From assembly GCA_033283265.1 (NCBI GenBank), contig JAWMQN010000003.1, forward strand, positions 558,001 through 622,000: a stretch of DNA of 64,000 nucleotides. The letters run 5' to 3'. The DNA comes from Mangrovimicrobium sp033283265 (lineage in GTDB: Bacteria > Pseudomonadota > Gammaproteobacteria > Pseudomonadales > Halieaceae). Shown here piece after piece: positions 42,215-51,463 of the stretch. The position numbers and the translations under genes are program-made. The notes beneath the pieces were generated by a model. That model did not search any database. It was given only the letters and a program-made list of their open reading frames with translations, and was not told the DNA's origin. How positions within the stretch are numbered: position 1 is the first letter of the stretch; each line of letters begins with the position of its first letter.

Positions 42215-43693
42215 ATGGATATCTCTACACTCGACAGGCTGTACACCGCGGAGCAGACCCGGGCGCTGGACCACTGCGCCATCAGCGAACACGGGATACC
42301 CGGCATCAGGCTGATGTCGCGGGCCGCCGACGCCGCCTTCCGCACCCTGCTGGAGGCCTGGCCGGCGCCGCAGCTGGTACAGGTGCTGTGCGGGACGGGC
42401 AACAACGGCGGCGATGGCTTCCTGCTTGCCGATCTCGCCCACAAGCGGGGGATTCCGGTCGCGGTGCTGCAGGTGGGCGACCCGGCAAAAATTCGCGGCG
42501 ACGCCCTGCTGGCGCGGCGGCAGGCGCTGGCCAACGGGGTACCGATCAGCCCATTTGCGGCCGCGGAACTTCGCGCCGAAGGCGTGCTGGTCGATGCGCT
42601 GCTGGGTACCGGGCTTGGTGGTGAGGTCCGCGAGGCCTACCGCGAGGCCATCGAGGCGGTGAACCGGCTCGGCCAGCCGGTGCTGGCGGTGGATGTCCCC
42701 TCGGGCCTGTGCGCGGATACCGGGCGCGTGCTCGGTGTGGCTGTTCGCGCCGACCGCACGCAGACGTTTATCGGCCGCAAGCGGGGCCTCTACACACTCG
42801 ACGCGGCCGATTATGTCGGCGAGTTGCGCTTCAGCGCGCTGGGCGTACCGCCGGCGGTATACGCGCAGGTCGAGCCAGATGCCCTGTTGCTCGATCTGCC
42901 CGTCCTGCTGGACTGGCTGCCGCCACGTCGCGCCTCCGCGCACAAAGGCAGCAGTGGCACCGTGCTGGTCATCGGCGGAGATCACGGCATGGCCGGCGCG
43001 GTGGCGCTGGCCGGTGAAGCGGCACTGCGCTGCGGCGCGGGCTTGGTGAAAGTGGCCACCCGCGCCGGGCACATCGCCCCCCTGGTCGCCCGAACCCCGG
43101 AGCTGATGCCCCGCGGTGTGGAGTCGGGGGAGGATCTGAATCCCCTGTTGGCGGCCGCCGATGTGCTGGTGGTCGGCCCGGGCCTGGGTCAGTCCCCCTG
43201 GGCGGAATTTCTGTTCAACTCGGCGCTGGCCAGCGGCAAGCCCATGGTGCTCGATGCGGATGGCCTCAACCTGCTGGCGCGGTACAAGTCGCAGCCGGTG
43301 GGTCCGGCGGTCTTCACCCCCCACCCGGGCGAAGCTGCGCGGCTGCTCGGGGTCAGCAACGCAGAGGTACAGGCCGATCGTTTCGCCGCCGTGCGGCAGT
43401 TGCAGTGCCAGCTAGGTGGAGTGGTCGTACTCAAGGGCAGCGGCAGCCTGGTCGCCGGCGCAGACCACACCCTGCTCAGTACCGCCGGCAACCCGGGCAT
43501 GGCCAGCGGCGGCATGGGCGATGTGCTCAGCGGCGTGATCGGCGCCCTGCTCGGGCAGGGGATGGCGGCACTGGAAGCGGCGGCCCTGGGTGTCGAACTG
43601 CACGGCAGCGCGGCTGACCGGGCCGCCCGGGCCGGCATGCGCGGATTGCTGGCGTCCGACCTGATGCCGTTCTTGCGGGAATTGCTGGGATGA
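42215..43693 (+). CDS. nnr: Bifunctional NAD(P)H-hydrate epimerase/dehydratase
   Basis: Repairs hydrated NAD(P)H. From ATG 42215 the protein has 492 residues. The N-terminal YjeF epimerase domain (about 1-215) has LMSRAADAAF, GTGNNGGDGFLLA and VDVPSGLCADTG. The C-terminal dehydratase domain (about 230-490) has GSSGTVLVIGGDHGMAGA, VVGPGLGQSPWA, LDADGLNLLA, TPHPGEAARLLG and GNPGMASGGMGDVLSG. The open frame extends upstream to 41990, but that part is antisense to queG. A TATAAT at 42161-42166 is a plausible -10. It overlaps tsaE by 4 bp and begins the long nnr-to-purA run. Confidence 0.94.
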   Translation: MDISTLDRLYTAEQTRALDHCAISEHGIPGIRLMSRAADAAFRTLLEAWPAPQLVQVLCGTGNNGGDGFLLADLAHKRGIPVAVLQVGDPAKIRGDALLARRQALANGVPISPFAAAELRAEGVLVDALLGTGLGGEVREAYREAIEAVNRLGQPVLAVDVPSGLCADTGRVLGVAVRADRTQTFIGRKRGLYTLDAADYVGELRFSALGVPPAVYAQVEPDALLLDLPVLLDWLPPRRASAHKGSSGTVLVIGGDHGMAGAVALAGEAALRCGAGLVKVATRAGHIAPLVARTPELMPRGVESGEDLNPLLAAADVLVVGPGLGQSPWAEFLFNSALASGKPMVLDADGLNLLARYKSQPVGPAVFTPHPGEAARLLGVSNAEVQADRFAAVRQLQCQLGGVVVLKGSGSLVAGADHTLLSTAGNPGMASGGMGDVLSGVIGALLGQGMAALEAAALGVELHGSAADRAARAGMRGLLASDLMPFLRELLG

Positions 43694-44157
43694 GTGGCGA
43701 ACTGCAACTGGAAGCACCCGACGAATCCGCGATGGTGGAGTGCGGCAAGCGCATCGCCGTGGAACTGACCGGCGGCATGGTGATATACCTCGAGGGCGAC
43801 CTCGGCATGGGCAAGACCACGTTCAGCCGCGGTATCCTGCGCGGCTTTGGCCACGGCGGTGCGGTGAAGAGCCCGACTTACACCCTCGTCGAGCCCTACG
43901 AGTTGCCCGGGCAGAGTCTCTACCATTTCGATCTCTACCGCCTCGGCGACCCCGAGGAGCTGGAATTCATGGGGATTCGGGATTACTTCACAGAACAGGC
44001 AATCTGCCTCATCGAATGGCCCCAGCGGGGCTGCGGGGTTTTGCCCCCGGCAGATATACTGATTACCATAGAGCGAAAAGGCGAGGGCCGCCTGCTGACA
44101 CTGGCGGCCAACAGCCCAAAGGGTGACGCAACACTGCGCCGGCTGGCCGTGGCCTGA
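43690..44157 (+). CDS. tsaE: tRNA threonylcarbamoyladenosine synthesis ATPase TsaE
   Basis: ATPase partner of TsaB/TsaD for the t6A37 tRNA modification. The 155 residues include Walker A GDLGMGKTTFSRG (36-48), the SPTYTLVEPY switch, YHFDLYRLGDPEELE and LIEWPQRGCGVLP. The ATG overlaps the nnr stop by 4 bp. Confidence 0.95.
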   Translation: MSGELQLEAPDESAMVECGKRIAVELTGGMVIYLEGDLGMGKTTFSRGILRGFGHGGAVKSPTYTLVEPYELPGQSLYHFDLYRLGDPEELEFMGIRDYFTEQAICLIEWPQRGCGVLPPADILITIERKGEGRLLTLAANSPKGDATLRRLAVA

Positions 44158-44183
44158 GCGCAGCTATAACAGGCGCGGAGCGC

Positions 44184-45518
44184 GTGAGTGGAATGAGCAG
44201 GGCGTGGATCGGGGTAATCCTCGGGATGCTGTTGGCTGCTGCCGCGCAGGCGGCGGACGTGCAGGACGTGCGCCTGTGGCGCGCGCCGGACCACACCCGC
44301 ATCGTGTTCGACCTCAGCGGCCCGGCGGAACACAAGCTGTTCGTGCTGGAAGACCCGACCCGCATCGTGGTCGATGTGGAGGGTGCCCGCCTCAAGACCG
44401 ATTTCCCCACCCTCAAGCTCGACAATACCCCGATCAAGGCCATCCGCTCAGGCGTGCGCGAGGGCGAAGACCTGCGGGTGGTTTTCGACATGGGCGACTC
44501 GGTCAAACCGCGCAGTTTCGCCCTCAAGGCCAACGAGCAGGCGGGAGACCGCCTGGTGGTTGATCTCTATGATGTCGTGCCCGCAGCGGCGGGTAGCACC
44601 ACTGCGCAAGCAGAGCCGGAGGTCACCAAGAGCGTCGCCCAGAGCGGCAAGCGCAATATCCTGATCGCGATTGACGCCGGCCACGGCGGCGAGGATCCCG
44701 GCGCCATCGGGCCGGGCCGCAAGCGGGAGAAGGACGTGGTGCTGGCGATTGCCCGCGAGGTGGAAAGGCTGTTTGCGGCAGATCCCGGCTTCAGCGCCAC
44801 CATGATCCGCAGTGGCGACTACTACGTCAGTCTCGCCGGCCGTCGCGACCTCGCGCGCAAGCGCCAGGCCGACCTCTTCGTCTCGATTCACGCCGACGCC
44901 TTCACCAATCCGAAGGCCCACGGTGCCTCGGTATATGCCCTGTCCCTCAGCGGCGCCACCAGTACTGCCGCGCGCTACCTGGCGCAGAAGGAAAACGCCT
45001 CCGACCTGGTTGGCGGGGTGAATCTCGGGGAGCACGACGACATCCTCGCCGGGGTGCTGGCGGATCTCTCCATGACCTCGACCCTCGATGCCAGCCTGCA
45101 GGTCGGTTCCTATGTCCTGCGCAACATGGGGGGGCTCACCCGCCTGCACAAACGCAATGTGGAGCAGGCCGGCTTCGCTGTGCTGAAGTCCCCGGACATT
45201 CCCTCGATCCTCGTCGAGACCGGCTTTATCTCCAACCCCGACGAGTCGCGCCGGCTGGCCTCCAGCTCTTACCAGAAGCAGATGGCCAGGGCGATCCACG
45301 GCGGCATCCGCAGCTGGTTTATCGCCCACCCGCCCTCGGGCACGCTGGTGGCCTGGAACAAGGCCGAGGCCGGTACCGAGTACATCATCGCCCGGGGTGA
45401 TACACTTTCCGACATCGCCCAGCGTTTCAACGTGCCGCTGACCTCACTCAAGACCGTCAACGGTATCGACGGCTCGAAAATCGTCGTCGGGCAGAAATTG
45501 ACCATTCCCGCGAGCTGA
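44184..45518 (+). CDS. N-acetylmuramoyl-L-alanine amidase with AMIN and LysM domains
   Basis: Periplasmic zinc amidase of the AmiB/AmiC type that splits septal peptidoglycan at division. The 444-residue protein has a signal peptide ending AAAAQA, an AMIN domain (about 25-130, DVQDVRLWRAPDHTRIVFDL), an Amidase_3 catalytic domain (about 155-375) with zinc ligands in IDAGHGGEDPGA (His, Glu) and FVSIHADA (His), and a catalytic Glu in LVETGFISNP. One LysM domain closes the protein (YIIARGDTLSDIAQRFNV). GTG 44184 or ATG 44193 may start it. It sits between tsaE and mutL as in E. coli amiB. Confidence 0.93.
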   Translation: MSGMSRAWIGVILGMLLAAAAQAADVQDVRLWRAPDHTRIVFDLSGPAEHKLFVLEDPTRIVVDVEGARLKTDFPTLKLDNTPIKAIRSGVREGEDLRVVFDMGDSVKPRSFALKANEQAGDRLVVDLYDVVPAAAGSTTAQAEPEVTKSVAQSGKRNILIAIDAGHGGEDPGAIGPGRKREKDVVLAIAREVERLFAADPGFSATMIRSGDYYVSLAGRRDLARKRQADLFVSIHADAFTNPKAHGASVYALSLSGATSTAARYLAQKENASDLVGGVNLGEHDDILAGVLADLSMTSTLDASLQVGSYVLRNMGGLTRLHKRNVEQAGFAVLKSPDIPSILVETGFISNPDESRRLASSSYQKQMARAIHGGIRSWFIAHPPSGTLVAWNKAEAGTEYIIARGDTLSDIAQRFNVPLTSLKTVNGIDGSKIVVGQKLTIPAS

Positions 45519-45561
45519 ACGCGGGGCCCAGGACCTGTAACAACCCCGGCCGGACAGCCAA

Positions 45562-47439
45562 ATGCCTGTAATTCACCGCCTCTCCCCGCGATTGGCCAAC
45601 CAGATAGCCGCTGGCGAAGTCGTCGAGCGGCCCGCCTCGGTGGTCAAGGAAGTGCTGGAGAACAGCCTCGACGCGGGCGCCACGCGCATCGATATCGAGG
45701 TCGAGGCGGGTGGCACCCGGCTGATCCGCATCCGCGACAACGGCTGCGGCCTCGCGGCGGAGGATCTGCCGCTGGCCCTGGCGCGCCACGCCACCAGCAA
45801 GATCCACTCGTTGGAAGACCTCGAGGCGGTGGGCAGCCTCGGCTTTCGCGGTGAGGCCCTGGCGAGTATCGGCTCGGTATCCCGCCTTACCCTCACCAGC
45901 AATGCCTCGGACGGCGGCAGCGAGGGCAACGCGGCGGCCTCCGAGGGCCGCGAGATGGAGGTGGTGACCCGGCCGGCGCCCCATCCCCGCGGCACCACAG
46001 TGGAAGTGCGCGACCTGTTCTTCAACACCCCGGCCCGGCGCAAGTTCCTGCGCACCGAGAAAACCGAATTCAACCACCTCGAGGAGGTGGTCAAGCGCCT
46101 CGCGCTGTCGCGCTTTGACGTTTCCTTCAGCCTGCGCCACAACGGTCGCGGGATTCACGACTTTCGCGCCGGCGAGAGCGACGCGGAGCGGCAGCGTCGG
46201 GTGGCGGCGATCTGCGGGCCGGCGTTCATGGAGCAGGCGATCCAGGTGGAGAACACCGCCGGGGCATTGCGCCTGCACGGCTGGGTGGGGTTGCCGACCT
46301 TTTCCCGCAGCCAGGCCGACCTGCAGTACTTCTTCGTCAATGGCCGCATCATCCGCGACCGGCTGATCGCCCACGCGATCAAACAGGCCTACCGGGATGT
46401 GCTCTATCACGGCCGCCACCCCGCGTTTGTTCTCTACCTCGAACTGGACCCGGCACTCGTCGATGTGAACGTGCATCCGACCAAGCACGAGGTGCGGTTT
46501 CGCGACGGGCGTTCGGTGCACAACTTCATCTTCTCCAGCCTGCACCGCTGCCTCGCCGAAGTGCGCCCGGCGGATCACCAGCACAGCGGCGAGCGGGCAG
46601 AGGCTATCGTCGATCTCAATACCGGGGAGATCCGCAGCCAGCCGGGACTGGCACTGCCCGTCGGCGGCTCCTGGCGCGATGCGCGCCCGGTCGGCGAGGC
46701 GCTAGGATTGCCGCTCGCGCCGGCGAGCCAGGGCGCTGCGGGAGGCGGTGGTGGCCACTGGGCGGGCGATCGCGGCCCGGCCCGGCCCGCTGCCCTGGAT
46801 GCCTACCGGCAACTCTACCAGCCCGCCGGCGACGGGGAGGTCGCCGAGGGCGAAATTCCCCCGCTCGGCTACGCCCTGGCCCAGCTCAAGGGTATCTACA
46901 TCCTCGCCGAGAACGCCGCCGGCCTGGTGCTGGTGGATATGCACGCCGCCCACGAGCGCATCACCTATGAAGGCCTCAAGCGCTCCCGCGGCGACGCGGG
47001 CATTCGCAGCCAGCCCCTGCTGGTGCCGCGGCCGGTGGCCGTCAGCCAGCGGGAGGTCGCGGTGGCCCTCGAGCACGCCGAGTTGTTTGCCGGGCTGGGT
47101 ATGCAGGTGGAAGCAGCCGGCGAGGAGTCGCTGCTGATCCGCGCAGTGCCGGTGGCGCTGCGCGAGGCGGATGTCGAGCAACTGCTGCGCGACGTGCTGG
47201 CCGATCTTATCGAGTACGGCAGCTCCGAGCGTATCGAGGCGCATATGGACGAATTGCTCTCCACCATGGCCTGTCACGGCTCGGTGCGCGCCGGCCGCCG
47301 GCTCACCATCCCGGAAATGAATGCCCTGCTGCGCGACATGGAAGCGACCGAGCGGGCCGGACAGTGCAATCACGGCCGCCCCACCTGGACCCAGCTGAGT
47401 CTCGGGGAGCTCGACAAGCTGTTCCTCCGCGGGCGCTGA
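45562..47439 (+). CDS. mutL: DNA mismatch repair protein MutL, endonuclease-type motifs
   Basis: GHKL ATPase that couples MutS recognition to repair. The 625-residue product has NQIAAGEVVERPASVVKE, ENSLDAGA, IRDNGCGL and GSLGFRGEALASI, then a linker (about 345-430) and a dimerisation domain. That domain carries DMHAAHERITYE, a D(Q/M)HA(x)2E(x)4E metal motif, and ACHGSVRAG and QCNHGRPT. These are hallmarks of MutL proteins with nicking activity, found in bacteria lacking MutH. So strand nicking by MutL itself is predicted. It starts 43 bp after the amidase gene and is followed 7 bp later by miaA. Confidence 0.95.
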   Translation: MPVIHRLSPRLANQIAAGEVVERPASVVKEVLENSLDAGATRIDIEVEAGGTRLIRIRDNGCGLAAEDLPLALARHATSKIHSLEDLEAVGSLGFRGEALASIGSVSRLTLTSNASDGGSEGNAAASEGREMEVVTRPAPHPRGTTVEVRDLFFNTPARRKFLRTEKTEFNHLEEVVKRLALSRFDVSFSLRHNGRGIHDFRAGESDAERQRRVAAICGPAFMEQAIQVENTAGALRLHGWVGLPTFSRSQADLQYFFVNGRIIRDRLIAHAIKQAYRDVLYHGRHPAFVLYLELDPALVDVNVHPTKHEVRFRDGRSVHNFIFSSLHRCLAEVRPADHQHSGERAEAIVDLNTGEIRSQPGLALPVGGSWRDARPVGEALGLPLAPASQGAAGGGGGHWAGDRGPARPAALDAYRQLYQPAGDGEVAEGEIPPLGYALAQLKGIYILAENAAGLVLVDMHAAHERITYEGLKRSRGDAGIRSQPLLVPRPVAVSQREVAVALEHAELFAGLGMQVEAAGEESLLIRAVPVALREADVEQLLRDVLADLIEYGSSERIEAHMDELLSTMACHGSVRAGRRLTIPEMNALLRDMEATERAGQCNHGRPTWTQLSLGELDKLFLRGR

Positions 47440-47446
47440 GGCCGGC

Positions 47447-48412
47447 GTGAGCGATCTCCGGCCACGCCTTATCTGCCTGCTCGGCCCCACTGCGTCGGGC
47501 AAGACCGATCTCGCCATCGCACTGGCCGAAACCCTGGGCTGCGAGCTGGTCAGCGTGGACTCCGCCCTGGTCTACCGGGGGCTCGACATCGGCAGCGCCA
47601 AGCCGGATTATCCCCATCACCTCGTTGATATCTGTGATCCCGCTGAAGTTTATTCGGCTGCGCGCTTCGTCGAGGACGCCACCAGAATTTGCGCCGACAT
47701 CGTGGCCAGGGGCAGGACGCCGCTGCTGGTGGGCGGCACGATGCTCTATTTCAAAGCCTTCCTCGAGGGCATGGCGCCGATGCCGGAAGCCGACCCCGCC
47801 ATCCGGGCGTCGATAGAGGCGCTGGCAGTGGAGCGCGGCTGGCCCGCGGTGCACGCCGAGCTGGCAGCTGTGGATCCGGCGGCTGCCGCGCGCATACACC
47901 CCAATCATTCCCAGCGCCTGTCGCGGGCGCTGGAAGTCTTCCGCGCAAGCGGCAGGCCGCTGTCCGCCTGGCATGCCGAGCACGGCGCTGCCCCGGGTGA
48001 CGCCTACGCCATCCAGCAGATTGCGCTCTGCCCGCTGGAACGCAGCGAGTTGCACCGGCGGATAGCCCTGCGCTTTGACCTTATGCTGCAGGCGGGCTTC
48101 GAGCAGGAAGTACGGGGGCTGTTCGCCCGGGGTGACCTGCACGCGGGCCTGCCGGCCATCCGCTCGGTCGGTTACCGCCAGATGTGGCAGTATCTGGCCG
48201 GGGAGTATACGCTGGAGGAGGCCAGGCAGGCGGCCACCGCAGCGACCCGGCAACTGGCCAAGCGGCAGCTGACCTGGCTGCGCAAATGGCCGGATCTGGA
48301 ATGGATTTTTACCGACCCGGCGGGGAACATCGCGGCGGGCGGTTTGTCAGACAGATACCCGGGCTGGCTCGGCGCGGCGCCAGCGGCGCTGGCCGAGAAC
48401 TTTTTACGTTAG
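47447..48412 (+). CDS. miaA: tRNA dimethylallyltransferase
   Basis: Adds the dimethylallyl group to A37 of tRNAs reading UNN codons. The 321 residues include the P-loop LLGPTASGKTDLAI, DSALVYRGLDIGSAKPD, the PHHLVDICDPAEVYSAARF segment, LVGGTMLYFKAFLEG and RSVGYRQMWQYLAG. The start is GTG at 47447, 7 bp after the mutL stop; it gives the normal N-terminus. It is upstream of hfq in the conserved mutL-miaA-hfq order. Confidence 0.96.
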   Translation: MSDLRPRLICLLGPTASGKTDLAIALAETLGCELVSVDSALVYRGLDIGSAKPDYPHHLVDICDPAEVYSAARFVEDATRICADIVARGRTPLLVGGTMLYFKAFLEGMAPMPEADPAIRASIEALAVERGWPAVHAELAAVDPAAAARIHPNHSQRLSRALEVFRASGRPLSAWHAEHGAAPGDAYAIQQIALCPLERSELHRRIALRFDLMLQAGFEQEVRGLFARGDLHAGLPAIRSVGYRQMWQYLAGEYTLEEARQAATAATRQLAKRQLTWLRKWPDLEWIFTDPAGNIAAGGLSDRYPGWLGAAPAALAENFLR

Positions 48413-48441
48413 TGCAGCGGGCCAGGCGCCAGCGAATGCAC

Positions 48442-48590
48442 TATAATGCGAAGAGTGGGTCACAGGGGGCTGCCAGGTTGGACTGCGCCGGTGCAATGGC
48501 CGGTGAGGCAGTGATTCCATAGACTTCCGCAGTGAAACCTGAATTTTAATTTTTTTCGGCTCGAGTTGAGCCTGTTTAGGAGAAAGAGTT
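48442..48590 (+). promoter_or_regulatory. hfq promoter (-10) and leader with U-rich tract and hairpin
   Basis: TATAAT at 48442-48447 is a good -10; the -35 is weak. The leader ends with AATTTTAATTTTTTTC (48542-48557), then GGCTC-gagtt-GAGCC (48558-48572), then AGGAG (48578-48582), 8 bp before the hfq ATG. A U-rich tract beside a stem next to the Shine-Dalgarno is the kind of site Hfq itself binds, so autoregulation is plausible. Confidence 0.5.
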
Positions 48591-48839
48591 ATGTCAAAAG
48601 GGCATACCTTACAAGACCCTTACCTGAACCTTCTGCGTAAGGAGCGTGTTCCGGTATCCATCTACCTGGTTAACGGCATCAAGCTGCAGGGCCAGATCGA
48701 ATCATTCGACCAGTTCGTCGTGCTGCTGAAGAACACAGTGAGCCAGATGGTGTACAAGCACGCCATCTCCACTGTAGTACCCAGTCGGGTAGTTCGTCTG
48801 CCGATGCAGCAGCCCCCGGAAGAGGGTAGTGGCAGCTAG
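48591..48839 (+). CDS. hfq: RNA chaperone Hfq
   Basis: Hexameric Sm-like protein pairing small RNAs with mRNAs. The 82 residues have LQDPYLNLLRKERVPVSIYL (Gln 8 of the proximal face), the Sm1 motif NGIKLQGQIESFDQFVVLL and the Sm2 motif with YKH (55-57). The C-terminal tail is short (PPEEGSGS), as in Pseudomonas and unlike E. coli. It has a strong AGGAG Shine-Dalgarno. Confidence 0.98.
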   Translation: MSKGHTLQDPYLNLLRKERVPVSIYLVNGIKLQGQIESFDQFVVLLKNTVSQMVYKHAISTVVPSRVVRLPMQQPPEEGSGS

Positions 48840-48892
48840 TCATTGCTGTAGCGGCGGTTTCCGCCGCCGCTCGCCCACCCCCAGAGGTACAC

Positions 48893-50164
48893 TTGTTTTT
48901 TGACCGACCCGAGTCCGGGGAGCGGGCTGTGCTCGTTCACCTCAATCTCGACAGTGAATCCGAGCGCGAGGATCCGCGCGAATTCGAGGAACTCGTTCTT
49001 TCCGCTGGTGGTGACCCGGTCGCCTACGTAATGGGATCGCGCGCAGCGCCGGATCCGCGCAGCTTCGTGGGCAGCGGAAAGCTCCTGGAAATCCTCGAGG
49101 AAGTGCGCAGCCAGGAAGCCGAGGTGGTGATATTCAACCATTCCCTGTCGCCCAGCCAGGAGCGCAACCTGGAGCGGGAGTTCAAGTGCCGGGTGCTGGA
49201 CCGCACCGGGCTGATTCTCGATATCTTCGCCCAGCGGGCGCGCACCCACGAGGGCAAGCTCCAGGTCGAACTGGCCCAGTTGCAGCACATGAGCACCCGA
49301 CTTGTCCGGGGCTGGACTCACCTTGAACGCCAGAAGGGCGGTATCGGCCTGCGCGGCCCCGGTGAAACCCAGTTGGAGACCGACCGCCGCCTGCTGCGCC
49401 ATCGAATCAAGTCGATTACCGCGCGACTGGAGAAGGTGCGCAAGCAGCGCGACCAGGGCCGCCGCTCCCGCCAGCGCCAGGACATCCCGACGGTCTCCCT
49501 GGTCGGCTACACCAACGCTGGCAAGTCGACCCTGTTCAATTACCTGACCTCCGCCGAGGTCTACGCGGCGGACCAGCTGTTCGCCACCCTCGACCCGACC
49601 CTGCGCCGCATCGAACTGGACAATGTCGGCCCGGTGGTGCTGGCGGACACCGTGGGCTTTATCGCCCACCTGCCGCACAAACTGGTCGAGGCCTTCAAGG
49701 CGACCCTGGAAGAGACCCTCAATGCCGAATTATTGCTGCACGTGATCGACGCCGCCAGCGCCGAGCGCGAGGACAACATCTACCAGGTGCGGGAGGTGCT
49801 CGAGGAAATCGGTGCCAGCAGCATCCCGCGCCTCGAGGTCTACAACAAACTCGACCTGCTGGAGATGGAACCGCGCATCGACCGCGATGCCGAGGGCCGG
49901 CCCCAGCGAGTCTGGCTGAGCGCGGTGACCGGTGCCGGTACCGAACTACTGCTGCAGGCGGTGTCCGAACTGGTGGGTGAGGATATGGTCAACGAGGAGC
50001 TTGAACTGGCGCCGGACCAGGGCGGCCTGCGCGCTGCGCTCTACCGCCTCGGTGCCGTCGAATCGGAAGGCTACACTGAGGACGGCAGGACCCATCTGCA
50101 GGTGCGCCTGCCGCGCGCCGAGTGGAATCGCCTGATGAAAAAAGGGCCGGAGCCGTTGTTCTAG
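48893..50164 (+). CDS. hflX: GTPase HflX, ribosome-associated
   Basis: Stress-related GTPase that splits stalled ribosomes. The 423 residues include ERNLEREFKCRVLDRTGLIL, the linker RGPGETQLETDRR, the G1 motif LVGYTNAGKSTLFN, G3 DTVGFI and G4 NKLD. The start is TTG at 48893, which gives MFFDRPESGERAVLVHL, aligning with E. coli MFDRYDAGEQAVLVHI; AGAGG lies 6 bp upstream. A GCGGCGG-ttt-CCGCCGC hairpin sits at 48851-48867 in the 53-bp gap after hfq. Confidence 0.95.
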   Translation: MFFDRPESGERAVLVHLNLDSESEREDPREFEELVLSAGGDPVAYVMGSRAAPDPRSFVGSGKLLEILEEVRSQEAEVVIFNHSLSPSQERNLEREFKCRVLDRTGLILDIFAQRARTHEGKLQVELAQLQHMSTRLVRGWTHLERQKGGIGLRGPGETQLETDRRLLRHRIKSITARLEKVRKQRDQGRRSRQRQDIPTVSLVGYTNAGKSTLFNYLTSAEVYAADQLFATLDPTLRRIELDNVGPVVLADTVGFIAHLPHKLVEAFKATLEETLNAELLLHVIDAASAEREDNIYQVREVLEEIGASSIPRLEVYNKLDLLEMEPRIDRDAEGRPQRVWLSAVTGAGTELLLQAVSELVGEDMVNEELELAPDQGGLRAALYRLGAVESEGYTEDGRTHLQVRLPRAEWNRLMKKGPEPLF

Positions 50165-50295
50165 TCGTGCGCTGGTGCGCGTCAAATAGCGCCCCCTGCG
50201 CGTCGCTCGATTAGGCCTGCGGTATTTGCCTTCAGGTATAACCCGCCCGCACCAGATTTGTTAGACTTCCCCAGACTTTTAAACAGGAGCTGAAT

Positions 50296-51462
50296 ATGGC
50301 CTGGAATGAACCGGGTGGCGGTAACAATAAAGGCCCCCGAGACCCCTGGGGCGGCGGTGGCGACCAGGGTCCTCCCGACCTCGATGAGGCGCTGAAAAAA
50401 CTGCAGGAAAAGTTTGGCGGTTTGTTCGGTGGCGGCTCGGGCCGCAGCGGCGGTAGCAGCGGTGGCAGCGGCATCTCGGGCGGTTTGATCGGCCTGGTGA
50501 TCGCCGTTTTCATCGGCATCTACCTGTTCATGGGCCTCTACCAGCTGGATGAACAGGAGCGCGCGGTCGTCCTGCGTTTCGGCAAGTACGTCGAGACCGT
50601 GGGCCCCGGCCTGCACTGGAATGCGCCCTTGATCGAGGAAGTGATCACGGACAATACGACCAAGGTCCGGCAGGTCACCATGGACGAGATCATGCTCACC
50701 AAGGACGAGAACATCGTCGAGGTGAGGATGTCACTGCAGTACGTCATCAACGATCTCACCAAGTTCGTGCTGAAAGTGCGCGACCCGGAGATATCGCTGC
50801 AACACGCGGCCCAGAGTGCGCTGCGGCATGTGGTGGGCGACACCCGCATGGACCTGGTGCTGACCGAGGGGCGGGAACAGATCGCCGCGGACGTGCGCAC
50901 CCGCCTGCAGGAATACCTCGACGCCTACGAGACCGGCATCCTGGTCAGCAAGGTAAACATCGACGAATCCAAGCCGCCGCGCCAGGTGCAGGCGGCCTTC
51001 GACGACGTGATTAAGGCCCGCGAGGACGAGGAGCGGGTGAAAAACGAGGCCCAGGCCTATGCCAACGGCGTCATACCCGAGGCGCGCGGTGCGGCCCAGC
51101 GGCAGATCGAGGACGCCAGTGCCTACAAGGAACAGGTGGTTGCCAACGCGCAGGGTGAGGCCTATCGCTTCAGTCAGCTGCTCGCCGAGTACCAGAAGGC
51201 ACCGCAGGTGACCCGTGAGCGCCTCTACCTCGACGCGGTTCAGGCTGTCTACGGTTCCACCAGCAAGGTGCTGGTGGATGTCGAGGGCGGCAACAACATG
51301 ATGTACCTGCCGCTGGACAAGCTGGCGCCAGTCCAGTCCAGCACTGCACCGCGCCGCCTGTCCATGGACAGCAACACGCTGCGCCAGATCACCGACGCGG
51401 TGACCGACCAGTTGCGCCGCGATGCGGCGGCCTCCAATACTTCCGGCCGGGGAGGGCGTTGA
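50296..51462 (+). CDS. hflK: FtsH protease modulator HflK
   Basis: SPFH-domain membrane protein that with HflC cages FtsH and controls its proteolysis. The 388 residues start MAWNEPGGGNNKGPRDPWGG, with a glycine-rich cytoplasmic segment (40-70), one membrane span at about 67-82, then the periplasmic SPFH domain (LDEQERAVVLRFGKYVETVGPGLHW) and a helical region with EARGAAQRQIEDASAYKEQV. The ATG has AGGAG 8 bp upstream. It is followed directly by hflC. Confidence 0.95.
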   Translation: MAWNEPGGGNNKGPRDPWGGGGDQGPPDLDEALKKLQEKFGGLFGGGSGRSGGSSGGSGISGGLIGLVIAVFIGIYLFMGLYQLDEQERAVVLRFGKYVETVGPGLHWNAPLIEEVITDNTTKVRQVTMDEIMLTKDENIVEVRMSLQYVINDLTKFVLKVRDPEISLQHAAQSALRHVVGDTRMDLVLTEGREQIAADVRTRLQEYLDAYETGILVSKVNIDESKPPRQVQAAFDDVIKAREDEERVKNEAQAYANGVIPEARGAAQRQIEDASAYKEQVVANAQGEAYRFSQLLAEYQKAPQVTRERLYLDAVQAVYGSTSKVLVDVEGGNNMMYLPLDKLAPVQSSTAPRRLSMDSNTLRQITDAVTDQLRRDAAASNTSGRGGR

Positions 51463-51463
51463 T

